Notes: generated by a model not told the origin, from the letters alone. DNA of 64,000 nucleotides from Jaltomata sinuosa (GCA_003996215.1 QJPP01001439.1:310001-374000); one strand, 5' to 3'; numbered from the stretch's first letter, positions 44,601-56,688 are shown. Numbers and translations: made by a program.

Positions 44601-47600
44601 AGAATGCCTAGCAGAATTAAGACAAGTTACCTTGGTGTATTCCTTTTGTTGAAAGTACAGAGCTTGCATAAACAGCAGATATGTTAAAAATATTAGTGGC
44701 CGCACATTCAGGGCATCCAATAATATGTTGAGAGATTGTCTATAAAATTAATTTTGACTACAAACTTTAATTCTACTACGTATAATTTTGAAAACTATCA
44801 CTAGTACATTAGAAAAAACACTAGATAAATCATGCATCGTATTTAATGTGGTTTCCAAGGCATTAGCAACTATGACAAATAAAGAAAACTAGGCCTGATG
44901 CCAAAGTGAAAAAATGTCAAATTCCAGTGATAAGAGCGATCTTAAAACAGGGGTCCAACAATGGCCCATAAAGCCTACAACGTTTAGGCACTTCCCTAGG
45001 GCTTCACTTACTCACATGGCGCTCATTTAAGAATTTTTCTTATATTTGCTGACATGTCATACATGTACAGATAATAGACATGTGTAGCAGCACGTCGTAC
45101 CTTTTATTACTTGTCTGAAAATTATATGTGAGTAATAATCCAGTAGTTTAAACATGTAAACAAACTGGTTATGTAACAAACCAAATTACTCGATTTCAAG
45201 AAGCTAATCAAAATATGCAAAACTAGCGTAGTGCTCATCAAAAAGGAAACACCATAAAGGAAAGGACACAAACCTGCAGGTACTACTCCAAGTGGCATCT
45301 TTATCGCAGAATCCCAATCCTCCCTTTCGAGTAGTCCATTAACTACCTACTAAAAGTTGAAAAAAGAGAAAGTGTGACCTTGAGGAATCACTGGTATGTT
45401 TATCATCCATTCACTACAGAAAACGTTTGAGCTTTATGATTGTTTCTATCTTTTGAACTCATGCCATAAATATCAAGTTGGAGCAAACTTGAAGTAGTTC
45501 CAAGTCTCATCTCTTAGATATTTTACTTTTTTTTTAAAAAAAACATTGATGAGATCCTCTTTCATATTGAACTTCTAAGAATCTTGCAAATCAATTTGCT
45601 AAAATGTCCAGTGATCACCCTCCTCTTATATTGATAATTTAAAAGGTTTCATGTTTGAGCCCCGATTTTAAAATAACAGTTAATCAATCAATATCTTGAA
45701 AAATATCATCACCAGGAAGGAGCGAGTGTTGCATGTATCTCTGATACTTCCATCTTTGACATCTTTTACTGCGAATTGTGTTTTAAATTTAAAAAAAATC
45801 TATTGAGCTGTATAACTAGAGAGCATAACACCAATCCTCAAACAAGTAAAGCCATCTCTTCGTCAAGTATACAACGAAGAAGCTCTTGTGCATAATTGTA
45901 CGTGCAAACGCAAAAACAAAAACAAATAGGCCTGGCAAATCAATAAGGGATAATAAATAAAACAAGGCAACAAAAACCTACCTCAACCAAAATTCCATCC
46001 CCACTGACACAAACAATTCCATCATATCTCTGAATATCCAATGATTTAGCAACTTCCTTTGCATGTAGCTGATATTTAGTTTCTAAGGACAAAAATTAAG
46101 AATACAAATCACGACACAGACTGAAAAATCATATAACAAACAATAACTAGAAGCAGATAGCAACCTCATTGAAAAAAAAAACTCGAGCGGATGGAAAGAA
46201 AATTCAACGCTGCTAACCTTGCACTGTATAGTCGATATTTGCATCGTCAAGTAGTGGCTTTACACTGTCAATAAAAATCTTTGATGCAGATTTCTTCCCG
46301 CCATAAGGATTCACAAACACAAAAAGTCGCTTAGGCCGACCTGAAACTCCATAAAGTCACATACCCATATCCATCACATAAAGATTCATGAAAGCAAGAA
46401 AATAATTACAAAGGCAACCATGATAAGGAGAATACTATCAATAGCTATGCTTTTACTATTGTTGAAAGCTATTGAATCGACCACTTTAAACTAGAAGCAA
46501 AGTGAAGCATGCCTGAAATGCTTCTTTCTTCTGAGAGAAAGCAACTTAGCTAAAGAGATCACGGTATGGTTAACAACCTCTCTTTTCAAACATTAATTAC
46601 GTAATATTTGCTGGTGGGGTGTCTCATATTTCATGTTCAATCACACAACGAGATCAAGCCTTGAAACAGAAGGAAAGAAAAATCCTCAATCAGAATCTGC
46701 TTCACTAACTGTCGTGACCTTCTGTACTTCATTGATCTCTCGTACTATTGCCTTAGACAATATATTGGAATAACTAATGTGTATGAATAGAACATAATGA
46801 TACCATCTGTGTGCCTTCATATACAAATAAAGTGATTTTGCACTATGCTGCTCGGACTCTCCAAAAATGTTGCCGCACCCGTGTCGGATCCTCCAAAAAT
46901 GCACTACTTTGAAAGGATCCGACACGCACTCGTCCGCATTTTTGAAGAGTCCGAGCAACATAGAATTTTTGCATACTGTCTTTTATTTGCATATTTAACA
47001 AATTACTGTTCAACATGCTCATTAGACTTCTAATAAATCTATACAAAATCCATATAGTTGTTTATCAGTTAAGCAAACAGAGATGCACTCAGATACTTTT
47101 TAGATTCAGTATTCAGTAATATACCAACCAGATATTTACTCATATATATTAGATTAAATTCTTACTACTTTTTCCAATTCTATTACTGAGCATTTTTAAT
47201 AAATATAAGCACACATTTTTACCAAAATCATAGCCAAATTCATCCATGAATCTAAGCTATATGCAATGACAATGCAAAAAGACATAATTTTTGTACTATC
47301 TGTGTAGTAAATAACCTCTTTGTCTGTATACAGAGGCAGAGATAGGAGGATTGGTTCTGACTTGGGACCAGCGGCGGACCCACATGTACCCAAGGGGTGT
47401 CTTGGTCAGAAAATTACACTAGGTAGCTAGGTAAAAAATACCTTTTTTATATATATTTTGACACTCCTTAGTGAAAATGCTGGCTCCGCCACTATTTGTG
47501 ACCGAACTCATAGCTCGTTTCAGTTGATGGTTTCGCAATTAAATATTTATACATAAGAACAATAACATACACAACATGGTCCCACAAGCGGGTTCTGCGG

Positions 47601-49404
47601 AAGGTAGAGTGTACGCAGACCTTACCCCTACTTTGGATTTATACATATTTTATGAATTTTCTAGTACAAATACAGAGTCTAAACAAAAGTTATTGGATTC
47701 ATCCTAATCCGTACCTATTACTGTAGCTCTGCCCCTACCTATATAAAAATTAAGATTACAACTTTTTGCATTATTGTTGTTTTTTAACCTATTACAACAA
47801 AGTTATTTACTTTATTTTCAAGCTTTAACAGATTAGGCTTATTGTGGATAGTGATATGTTATAAGTGCACTAAAGTTGAACTCAAATAAAGTAGTTTCTC
47901 TTTCTAGTGTCATATATATTAAGTTGCACCTACTCTAACACTAAATAGAAGACCATCATCATAGCACCCAAGGGTGTCGCCTAGCCATAAATAAAGTGGC
48001 AGGAGTCGAGATTTCAACTTTATGAATTCTGAATTTTAAAAATGATAATTTCAAACGATAATAACTGGATTCTAAATCTAGTATTTATAAATATTTAATG
48101 AATTTCTTAACATAAATATATTATTAGAGCAAAAGCTTCTAGCTATGCCCCTAAATGTGAGAACCACGAGGTTTCAGGCTCAAAACCCATCAAAGGGAAA
48201 GATACTATGTACTCACTCCGTTCACTTTTACTTGTTATGTTTCGATTCACCATAGTCAATTTGACTAATCTCGAAGCTAAATTCAGGTTCAAAACCCAAC
48301 AGAGGAAAAATTACTAGGTACTTCCTCCATTCACTTTTACTTGTTATGTTTCGCTTCACCATAGTCAATTTGACTAATCTAATCTCAAAGCTAAATTGAA
48401 TCAGATTAATTCAATATTTTAAATTTTAAATTCCAAAACTCGAAAACTATAAATTTCTTATCATCTATCATGTCAAATTGCAAAGTGCGTGCAAGCTGAG
48501 CCGAACCACAATTATAAAAAAAATAAAAAGAATACTGATCATTATAAATTTAAAATTCAAAAATCCGACAACTGTACGAAAAATACCAAAATTCGCAATC
48601 CTTCAGATATCTCGTGAAACTAGACGAGGTACGCACAAGTTGGCGCCCAGACACCACGATTATTTTAAAAAAAAAAATACATCTTAAAATATTGATCAAA
48701 GTTCATGTAGTTTAACTCTCGAAAAGCCAAACGTGACAATAAAAAAGTAAATGAATAAGAGCAATCTCTTATCATCTATCATGTCAAATTTCGAAGTGCG
48801 TGCAAACTGAGCCGAACCACAAGTATAAAAGAAAATTAAAAAATAAAAAGAAGACTGATCATCATTTAAAAAATACATCTTAAATTATTGATCAAAGTTC
48901 ATGTAGTTTGACTCTCGAAAAAACAAACGTGATAGGTAAAAATGAACCGAGAGAGTAATTTCTTATCATTTATCATATCAAATTTCGAGGTGCGTGCAAC
49001 CTGAGCCGAACCACAATTATAAAAAAAATAATAATAAAAAAAAAAGACTGATCATCATCATAAATTTATTTACCAAGTGAATCAATGAACTCCTGAAGCT
49101 TTTGACTCCAAATCCTCACAGAATCCTCAGATAACATCTCAAAAGTATAACTCATCCTCACCGTACCTCCGGTGTACCCGCAGCAGCAAATTCCACCACC
49201 TCCGTTAATTATCTCCTTAATAACCCTAATTTTAATCTTCAAACCTTCGACGGTAAATCCGAGTACCTCTTTCTCAATCGATAAACAATTTTCACTCCAC
49301 CGGAGTTTTCCTTCTGTGAAAGTCACCGGAGTTTCAACTACTCCGTTAACTCGAACCCGGTCCGATAAATAAACCGGAGTTTCATTGGGCTTCGTATCAC
49401 CCAT
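41619..49404 (-). CDS. Sphingosine (long-chain base) kinase, 486 aa, ten exons
   Basis: ATP-dependent phosphorylation of sphingoid bases, a lipid signalling step. Exons on the minus strand: 49404-49074, 46340-46218, 46082-45982, 45346-45274, 44361-44275, 44169-44092, 43954-43884, 43667-43398, 42816-42694 and 41822-41619. All are GT-AG and phases agree. The N-terminal plant-specific part (residues 1 to about 110) is followed by the DAGK-type catalytic domain: VFVNPYGGKK, VCVSGDGILVEVVNGL (exons 3-4) and PLGVVPAGTGNGMAKSL (exons 4-5). Family blocks SLDVATISQGQ, EKYRWMGSARIDYY, LHNVPWGGEDALAAPDAKFSDGYLDL and the tail DQGLATVFSP follow. The length equals that of Arabidopsis SPHK1 (about 485 aa), which supports ATG 49404. 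An upstream in-frame ATG at 49458 would add 18 residues but sits in a (TA)n tract that looks like the TATA box. Intron 1 is 2.7 kb. Confidence 0.95.
41862..41985 (-). repeat. TS-type retroposon fragment, kinase intron 9
   Basis: ACAACATACCTAGTAAAGTC, AAGTGGGGTCTGAGGAGGC, GTGTACGTAGACATTACCCC and AGAGAGGTTGTTTTCGACAG are the reverse complement of the TS-type body. Confidence 0.65.
42140..42260 (+). mobile_element. Retroelement fragment with primer-binding-site-like sequence
   Basis: TGGTATCAGAGCAGGC at about 42147 matches the initiator-Met tRNA primer-site pattern of copia-type LTR elements. It is followed by CACCGCCACCCCAAATTC and CACATGAGGATGCGTGTTGAGA, a stretch common in Solanum intergenic DNA. 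Only a short relic, in kinase intron 9. Confidence 0.45.
43165..43336 (-). repeat. Au-type SINE in kinase intron 8
   Basis: On the plus strand it starts GACCGGTGCACTAAGCTCCC, GCTATGCGCGGGGTCAGGGG and AAGGGCCGGACCACAAGGGT. The head, at the right, reads CAAACCCGTGACCTTCTGG, the reverse of a tRNA-like B box. This matches the widespread plant Au SINE as I know it. Confidence 0.75.
46843..46963. mobile_element. 121-bp foldback MITE, kinase intron 1
   Basis: The left end CTATGCTGCTCGGACTCT and the inverted right end CTATGTTGCTCGGACTCT differ at one base. The interior also pairs (CCAAAAATG..TTGCCGCACC and GTGTCGGATCC against GGATCCGACACG). It is the best preserved of three family members here. No clear target duplication was read. 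Confidence 0.75.
47360..47745. mobile_element. Dispersed repeat with nested TS fragment, kinase intron 1
   Basis: AGCGGCGGACCCACATGTAC at the left and TGCTGGCTCCGCCACTA at 47480 bound one copy. A second repeat (AACTCATAGCTCG ... GTAGCTCTGCCCCTACC) is interrupted at 47570-47637 by a reversed TS-type piece with GAAGGTAGAGTGTACGCAGA. Confidence 0.5.
48205..48400. repeat. Two direct copies of a Stowaway-like end
   Basis: ACTTTTACTTGTTATGTTTC, then TTCACCATAGTCAATTTGAC and TAATCT occur at about 48222 and 48328, a spacing of 106 bp, each preceded by ACTCCGTTC or CCTCCATTC. Confidence 0.6.
48465..49045. repeat. Tandem repeats at the 5' end of kinase intron 1
   Basis: TCATCTATCATGTCAAATT, then GTGCGTGCAAGCTGAGCCGA and ACCACAATTATAAAA, occur at about 48465, 48773 and 48968. 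They are separated by ATTGATCAAAGTTCATGTAG and AAACGTGA blocks. The last unit abuts the donor site of exon 1 at 49073. The GTGCGTGCAA-CTGAGCCGA part recalls the 3' half of family-C SINEs. Confidence 0.65.
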
Positions 49405-49455
49405 GAATTTTTTTTGCAGTGGATTAGTATCAACTCTCTGTTTTTCATGGAGGAG

Positions 49456-49475
49456 CATATATATATATATATGAT
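49456..49475 (-). promoter_or_regulatory. (TA)n tract, candidate TATA box of the kinase gene
   Basis: Alternating TATATATA lies 50-70 bases upstream of ATG 49404 on the minus strand. If used as TATA, transcription would start near 49430, leaving a short leader and excluding the upstream ATG at 49458. Confidence 0.45.
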
Positions 49476-49699
49476 GTGTTTCAGATAAGTTACTCTATTT
49501 TATTCTAAATGTGAAATTTCTCAATATGAAGTTAAATTTAATTGGACTTTAATACGAGTAGATGGCGAAAAATAAATCCGGTTTAGTGTGAAACATGAGG
49601 GCGGATTAATGGAAGCTTCTTTTTTGGATTGCACGCAAAAAGAGTTTTTGTTTGTTTCTTCAACGTCTGCTCTTTTTCCTATGGATCGTGCTAAGTTGT

Positions 49700-50260
49700 T
49701 ACCGTAACTTTTCTTAATTTTTGTGACACTTTTTTAATTTTGAGATTTGTTATCTTAATTTTTGTGACACTTTTTAAATTTTGAGATTCAAATAAAAATG
49801 AATTTATTTTTTATCGTAATTTTTTGTTTTTAAGATTTTGAGATTCAAATGAGTTTATCTTTGATCATAATTTATCTTTAAGATTTTGAGATTCAAATGA
49901 GTTTATCTTTTATTGTAATTTTTTTGTTTTTAAGATTTTGAGATTCAAACAAGTTTATCTTTGATCATAATTTGTTTTTAAGATTTTGAGATTCAAATGA
50001 GTTTATCTTTGATTGTAATTTTTTTATTTTTAAGATTTTGAGTTTCAAAAAATTCTATTTTTTATCGTAATTTTTTTATATATCTTTTAATTATTTTGAA
50101 TTATCAATTATTATGATTTATAGTACTTTTTACATAGTTTTCAAATATATAAATTTTATTTTAAAAACTTGAAAATTTCATGCGTAAATTTACGGTCAAA
50201 CTTAAACTGTTTGACTTTCGAGAATAAAATATATCGCATAAATTAAAATAGAAGGAATAT
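49700..50260. mobile_element. Stowaway-like MITE with expanded interior
   Basis: TTAAGATTTTGAGATTCAAA, then GAGTTTATCTTTGATCATAA or TGATTGTAATTTTTTT, repeats about six times between 49730 and 50060 (period about 57-60). The part after 50060 (TATATCTTTTAATTATTTTG, AGTTTTCAAATATATAAATT, TACGGTCAAACTTAAACTGT) runs parallel to the single-copy element at 56689-56947. Confidence 0.6.
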
Positions 50261-50261
50261 A

Positions 50262-53159
50262 TATATAGTGTGAAAGAAGAGAAGCTATCGTCTTTGGATT
50301 GTACGCACGAATTTGTTGTTTCTTGTATTCATAACCTTTCCTAGTTTGGATTGTTGTTACCCTCTCCGTTTATTTTTACTTATTCAGTATATTAAAAAGG
50401 ATATTTATTCAATAACAGTTATTCGGTTTGAAAAATCAATAAATAATTTATTATTTTCTTACCTATCTATTATTAACTTTGTACATTTATTAAGAAACTA
50501 TAAATAGAAGGGTAATTTTATTATATTACCGTTTGAATATATTCCCTCCGTCTATCTTTACTTGTCCACTGTATTAAAAATAGATGTTCAACAATACTTG
50601 TTCAATTTATGAAATCAAGAGATAATTTTACACTTAGTTCCTAATCTATCCTTATCATTAATTATAGTCATTTCCCTATTACATTTTTCAAGATACAACA
50701 ACAACAACAACAACATACCCAGTGTATTCACACCCTTGACGGACCGTCACCTGAACCGTCACTCTTATCCAGAATGCTCTTTTTTGCGTATTTCCTTCCG
50801 TTTTCGTGTTTGTCTCCATTTCCTGAAAATACAACATAAAAAACATCAAAACCGACAACGGTTGCTTGAAAACGTACGATTGTTCTTAGTTAAAAGGAGT
50901 CGAAAGTGCCGTAAAATGGCGGCACATCACTAATGGAGATGAAAAAATGGTGGCAACAAGCTAAAGAAGGGGGAGAAAAAGAAAAAAAAAAGAAAAAAAC
51001 ATATTTTATAAAGAGGAATTTATAAAAATAAAATTTTAATCTTTTTTTCGGTTCTTCACTCTCCTTAAGAGAGTGCATACACTCTCTATGACAGGTGGCC
51101 AAAAAAGAATGTAATAATATCAGTTTAAAATTGTTGAGTGGGGTAATAGGACCCCTATAAAGTTTAGGTGTCTACATCCAAATTACGTCCAACTTTAGGA
51201 AGGAGTTTATGTATTTTCTCTATTTCTTAAGATGTATGTATCAAATCAATAGTAGACAAGTAAATATGGATTGAGAGAGTAGTTATTATATATTCCATTT
51301 ATTCACTTTTACTTGTCTACTATTTCAAAAATAGATTTTCACTTTTACTTGTTACTTTTAAACATATAAAAAAAAAATATTTTTTTCATATTTTACCTTA
51401 GCACTAGTTATTTATTTTCCAAATCATTTTTCAATCTTCGTTCCTAAACAAGTATTTGAGCTTAGACACACCTTTTAAGAAATTTACTCATTCTTAGAAA
51501 ATTAAGAGTGATTTCACTAACTTACTCTTAATATATACCTTGAAAAAGATGTAACTCCTTAACTCCCATAAAAAAAAGTAAAATTGAAAAATTATTATTA
51601 ATGTCTTCTTAATTATCTAAATCATCACTCATTTAAGAACAAAATAAAAAGGCTAAATAATCACTTATTTAGAAACTAGAGAAAGTATTAAACATCAATT
51701 GATAGAAATAGTATGACAAAATATGTATATCAATCATTATTTTCTTAATAAACGTGTCAAGTTCAAATATAACTAATAAAAATGAACTAAGGAAGTACTT
51801 GTCATTTTTAACATATAAAAAAAATTATAACTTACCTTTAACATTAATTATGTATTACCCACATTATTTTACAAGACTTAGTAATAAATATCAATTAATA
51901 AAAATAATATGATAAAATAATCACGTCAAATTGTGTTTGGTGTGAAAGGAAAGAAGCTTCTTTTTAAATTGTAAGCACGAATTTGTTGTTTCTTGTATGG
52001 ATCATGGTTAGCTGTTCTATACTCTCCCTCCGTTCACTTTTATTTATTCATTATTTTAAAAATAAATTTTTATTTTTATTTATCACTTTTAACATATTAA
52101 AAAAATAAAAATAAAAATTACCTCAGCATTAATTACTTAATTTTCAAAATATTTCTCAAAGCCTAAGACTATATAGTATCAAATAATATAGGTATTGTGA
52201 TACTCTTTTATCTCATGTTAGTTGGCCACCTTACTAAAAATATTTATCTCATATTAGTTGTGCATCTTAATAAATTAAGACAGAATTAATTAAACTTTTT
52301 TCATATTATCCTTGCAATTACTTTGTTTTGAAAGTGTGAACACTTGTTTGTAAAGTTCCAAAAAATTTCTTAAGGAGTAAATTAGTAAAATTATCTTCTT
52401 ATTTATGATTTCTTAAGATGTGTGTAAAAAGAAAAATAACCAACTAATATGGAACGGAGAAAGTATTTTGATAGATCAAGAGAGTTTTATTACTTCTTTC
52501 TCATACTATCCATAATATTAAATAATTATATAAAGTAATAATAGTCAAATTTAATATTCGAAAGCATTATTAATAAAGTTAATTTAGTAAAATATATTTT
52601 TAGTTAAATTTTTTTAAGGGGTGTGCTAAATAAATAAGAGGCAGGTAATATAAAATGGAGGGGGTACTTATTACTTTTAACATATTAAAAAGGATTTTTA
52701 AAAAATATATATTTTATTATTGATATTAATTATTTATTTTTCAAATTAATTTTCAAAAATTAATATTAAACATCAATTAAATGTGAATAGAGGGAGTATT
52801 TGGTACCTGTATTAGGACCCAAAAGAAACTCATTTGTGTTTTCTTATGTGTTAACGTAAGATGTGTGAATCTAAATACATATTTTGAATGATTAAAATAT
52901 TATTTTTAAATTTGCATGCTTAATAATTAAGTTTATTTGCATAATTTATTTATTTATAAATATAATAAAAATTTAATTAAAAAGAACTGAATATTAAATA
53001 AATATAAATTTAATAAAATAAAATTATTATTTATTAAAAGATTGAAATATTTTTATTTATTAAAAATAATATAGATGATTTGTAATGATGGGTGCGGCAT
53101 AATTGTTCTGATCTTTTTCCTTGTATGGATCGTCCTTAGTTGTTACATATTATTACTTT
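50262..53159. other. Intergenic cluster of degenerate Stowaway-type ends
   Basis: CCCTCCGT-type ends followed by CTTTTACTTGTCCACTRTATT-like sequence occur near 50350, 50540, 51290, 52025 and 52200, with an inverted end GAGGGAGTA at about 52790. 50693-50728 is a reversed (TTG)n tail with ATACCCAGTGTATTC. Otherwise AT-rich without genes. Confidence 0.5.
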
Positions 53160-53585
53160 AAATACTCCCTCGTTTCGTCCCGGGTTGTTTGATATGTGGA
53201 TTAAATTTTTTTAGGAGAATAATATTTTATTATTATAGTTTTAAAATTAATTTATTGATTTGGGAGATAGGATAAAAATAATTTTAAGTTGGTTGGAATA
53301 AGGTAGGATATTGAAATATTTCATGATTAAGTTTGGGATAACAAACGACTCTTAGGAGATTATTTTGATACGTGAAATAAGGTTGCTATTTTGGGATTAA
53401 GTTTGGTACTAAATTTATACCGTCAACCAAATATAGTATAAATCTAATATCAAATTTAGTCTTGAAATATCTCACCTTATCTCATCCAACATGAGATTAT
53501 CTTATTTCACCTTTCATATAGGATAAATTTGTAGAATCCCGAGATAATTTAATGTACGTACCAAACGAATCCTTAAGGTGTTGTT
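53160..53585. mobile_element. Foldback MITE with TTAGG/CCTAA-type ends
   Basis: TTGTTTGATATGTGGATTAA, GGATTAAGTTTGGTACTAAA and the inverted TTTAGTCTTGAAATATCTCA, TTATTTCACCTTTCATATAG and ACCAAACGAATCCTTAAGG form long partial inverted arms. Confidence 0.4.
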
Positions 53586-53849
53586 TGAAACAGTGTATAA
53601 GAATAGTAGTGGTATTAGGTATAATGAAATTAGTAATGCTAGAGTTAGTTATATTAAGATTATTTCTTATTCATCATTTGATTTGGTGCATTAGGGATAA
53701 AAGTGTTTAACATTGTTTATACATGTATTAATAATTTTTATATTACCAATATCATAATTTAGTAGTACTATGTATTAATTATAGATCTTATAATACTGAA
53801 TAAGGTTATAAATTATACATAAAATTAAAGTCAAATTATTCTTAAATAT

Positions 53850-54035
53850 AAAAAAGCACATGGAATAAAGAAGTGTTATTTTAGATAACGGTTTTATTCC
53901 TAAATACGTATAAAAAAGCACATGGAATAAAGAAGTGTTATTTTAGATAACGGTTTTATTCCTAAATACGTATAAAAAAGCACATGGAATAAAGAAGTGT
54001 TATTTTAGATAACGATTGATTTGGTATGATTTTGT
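53850..54035 (+). repeat. Three copies of a 62-bp tandem repeat
   Basis: AAAAAAGCACATGGAATAAA starts at 53850, 53912 and 53974. Each unit ends with TTTTATTCCTAAATACGTAT. Copies 1 and 2 are almost identical, implying recent amplification; the third diverges after TAGATAACG. Confidence 0.85.
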
Positions 54036-54054
54036 CATTATTTTTTTTTTTTAA

Positions 54055-54290
54055 ATTTTGTCTATATTTATTATTTCTGTTTTGATTGAGCGTGAAGCTT
54101 AAGAATGAAAGAATTTTTTGATCTGAAATAAGCCATAAATATTTATACTGACTATAAATAATCTCATTAAGAGTAATATAGCAAGTTCAAAATCAAAATA
54201 TTACTAAATATAAAAATATATCATTCTTTTAAAATTAACTAAAAAAAGTGTCACATAAAATAGATAAAGAAAATATTTAAGAGAGTTATA
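54055..54290. mobile_element. Degenerate Stowaway-type MITE
   Basis: TTTCTGTTTTGATTGAGCG, AGCTTAAGAATGAAAGAATT, AAGCCATAAATATTTATACTG and the right end GTGTCACATAAAATAGATAAAG parallel the element at 33070-33300. Confidence 0.45.
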
Positions 54291-54659
54291 TCACTATATG
54301 ATAAAAGATGAGAAAACATAAAAAAGAATTATTAAATTAAAAAAAATGCAAAATTAAGAGAAAAAATAAAGTAACAACTCGATCACACTAAATCGATTAC
54401 TACAAAACTTTTCATTCATATGTAACGATAAATTTAGCGATATAATATAATAAAATTTAAAATAACAGCATTGCTATATGATACAACTAAGTAACAACCA
54501 TCCAAACAAAGTATAAGAGGTAGTTGTTGTTTGCACGATTGACTCATGAAGGATTCCCAAAATCATCAAAAAGATATACTAACATTTAATTAATTTGAGC
54601 CTTCTCTTATTGACTTACTATTACTAGATTTAATGCAATGTATATCAATATATTAAATG

Positions 54660-54790
54660 AAACTAATTTTAATAAATGAACAACAACAACAATAATAATA
54701 ACAACAATAATAACATACTCAGTGTATTCCCACAGAATGGGGTCTGAGGAGGGTAGAATGTACGCAGACCGTACATTTACCTCAGATGAA
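54660..54790 (-). repeat. TS-type SINE, reverse
   Basis: Starts with CAA/AAT-rich repeats (reverse of the TTG tail), then CATACTCAGTGTATTCCCAC, GGGGTCTGAGGAGGGTAGAA and TGTACGCAGACCGTAC. Confidence 0.7.
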
Positions 54791-55264
54791 GTCAAAATTG
54801 CTCCTAATATATTGGATTTGATATAAAAATATTTGTCGTCCACTTAAATAACGATAACAATATACACTACTGAAAATAGGTTAAAAATTGAGGATCGATA
54901 TCCATAGACAAGGTCCACTCACACCCATCCCACCACACATGCTCTTTGATAAAATATTTTCATCTTTTTTTATTTATACTCTTTAATTACAATTTTGCAC
55001 TTCAAAAATTGACAGAGTCCCTCAATTTTTATAAAATAAAATTTTAAAAAATGAAGGATCACGTTAGTTTTCTTTAAAAAATATATATTAAAAAAGTTAT
55101 AAATTTTGCGAGAAAAAAGAAAATTGACAAACTAAGTCGATTATCTATTATTTTTTTAAAATAAAATAAAATGATGGACTGTGTCAATTTTTTCTCGGTT
55201 TTTTGGACCAACCCTGACCGTCGATTTTCTGTTCCTCGGTTTTTACATTGTTTTTAGTTGTCAT

Positions 55265-55375
55265 ATTCAATCTAATCTCACAAATAAAGTCTGGAATAGA
55301 GTGTACGCAGATCTTACTCCTACCTCGTGGAGATAGAGAGGTTATTTTTGAAAGACTTTCGGTTCAAGTGCATCA
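55265..55375 (-). repeat. TS-type fragment, reverse
   Basis: AATCTCACAAATAAAGTCTG, GAGTGTACGCAGATCTTACT, CCTACCTCGTGGAGATAGAG and GAAAGACTTTCGGTTCAAG. A similar fragment without a tail was seen at 655-780. Confidence 0.55.
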
Positions 55376-55754
55376 AAATCCTTCGTCTACTTATTTGAAT
55401 AAAAAATGTCCCTGTCATTTTTCTCGAGCTCAAAAGTATTGTCTTGAAAACTAACGGGCAATTTAATTCGCTAAAATAAGTACTTTTGACTTGTCAAAAA
55501 TTGGTCAAACAAATCAGTAATCTTTAAGATGTGTATAATGTATCACATTGCTTTTAAATCTTATGATCTTAAATATGCATGTGCGATGTTAGAATTAAAA
55601 AGTTACTAAGTATAGAAAGTGATATTCTTTTTAAAAGTAAGCTAAAAAGAAAAGTAAAACACATAAAGTAATTAATTTGTATGTCAACGTCGATTTTGTT
55701 TATGTATAACAACTAACAAGTGCAACAAATGCTTATAAATTTGTTATAAAACCA

Positions 55755-55885
55755 CAAGCATATTGGTCAATGAAACGATTTCTTCTCAACTGTCCTATCC
55801 TTAGTGATAAAGTTAATAATATATATGGGAGATGACAAATATCTCATGAAGTTAGTCGAGTTAACGAACACCACACTTATATTAT
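55755..55885 (+). repeat. Family-C SINE, internally deleted
   Basis: ATATTGGTCAATGAAACGAT joins directly to TTCTTCTCAACTGTCCTATC, so the B-box region is missing. Then GGGAGATGACAAATATCTCA and GAGTTAACGAACACCAC follow. Confidence 0.5.
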
Positions 55886-56686
55886 ATTTTATATATATAT
55901 ATATATTTCTACTATATATAAGCCACTAAGAGGGACTAACACAGCTTTAATTAATTGTACAAAGAGCTCTATAAATTGTACATTATACTAAAGTATAAAC
56001 ACGTGTGCAAACATATTTTCTCTTATATAATAAGCCACTAATTTCAGCAGCTTAGGGTAGTTTGAGCTGCTAAAGTTGGCCCAATCACTTCACATGTGCA
56101 GTAAATGGGACCCACAATATAAAATTTAAAAAATATATAAAAGAATTTGAAACTTGTGATTAAAAATAAATTTTAAATATTTATGTGGCTATAAATCATT
56201 TATTTAAAGTAAAAAAGAGTAATTAACATTTCGTATGGTAATTGTTGTTGATTTTAACTAAGATGGAGAGGAGCCTAGGGTCAGCCAAAAAAATGACCAA
56301 AAGGCCCCTCTCATCCCCCTATTACTAACTAATAAATAATAAAAGAAAAAAATGAAAAAAATAATAATAATATTATATTAGTAATAGTATTATAGTCTTT
56401 TTAAGAATTACTTATTATACCTACTATATATCATAATAATTAATAATTTAAAATATTAAAAATATATATATATAAGTTCAATTGACTTTAAAAATTTATC
56501 AGTGCCACATAAATTGGAACAAATGAAATAACATGCAAATAACGTAAAAAGTACTATAAATCATGATAATCAACAACTTAAAATATTTAAAAGTATATAA
56601 AAAAATTTGATTGATTCTCCAAATACGCTACATAAATTGGGACATAAAAAATAACATATATTATCTGAAAAATATGTCAAAAATGT
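55886..56686. other. Intergenic, AT-rich
   Basis: ATAAGCCACTAAGAGGGAC and ATAAGCCACTAATTTCAGC lie 115 bp apart as a direct repeat. 56460-56650 shows partial repeats of TTAAAATATT and GCCACATAAATTGGAAC. No gene seen. Confidence 0.4.
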
Positions 56687-56688
56687 TA

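Noticed and set aside
49405..49458. Upstream ATG giving an 18-residue longer sphingosine kinase
   Set aside because: It lies in or next to the (TA)n tract likely to be the TATA box; ATG 49404 gives a length close to that of the Arabidopsis enzyme. Not fully excluded.
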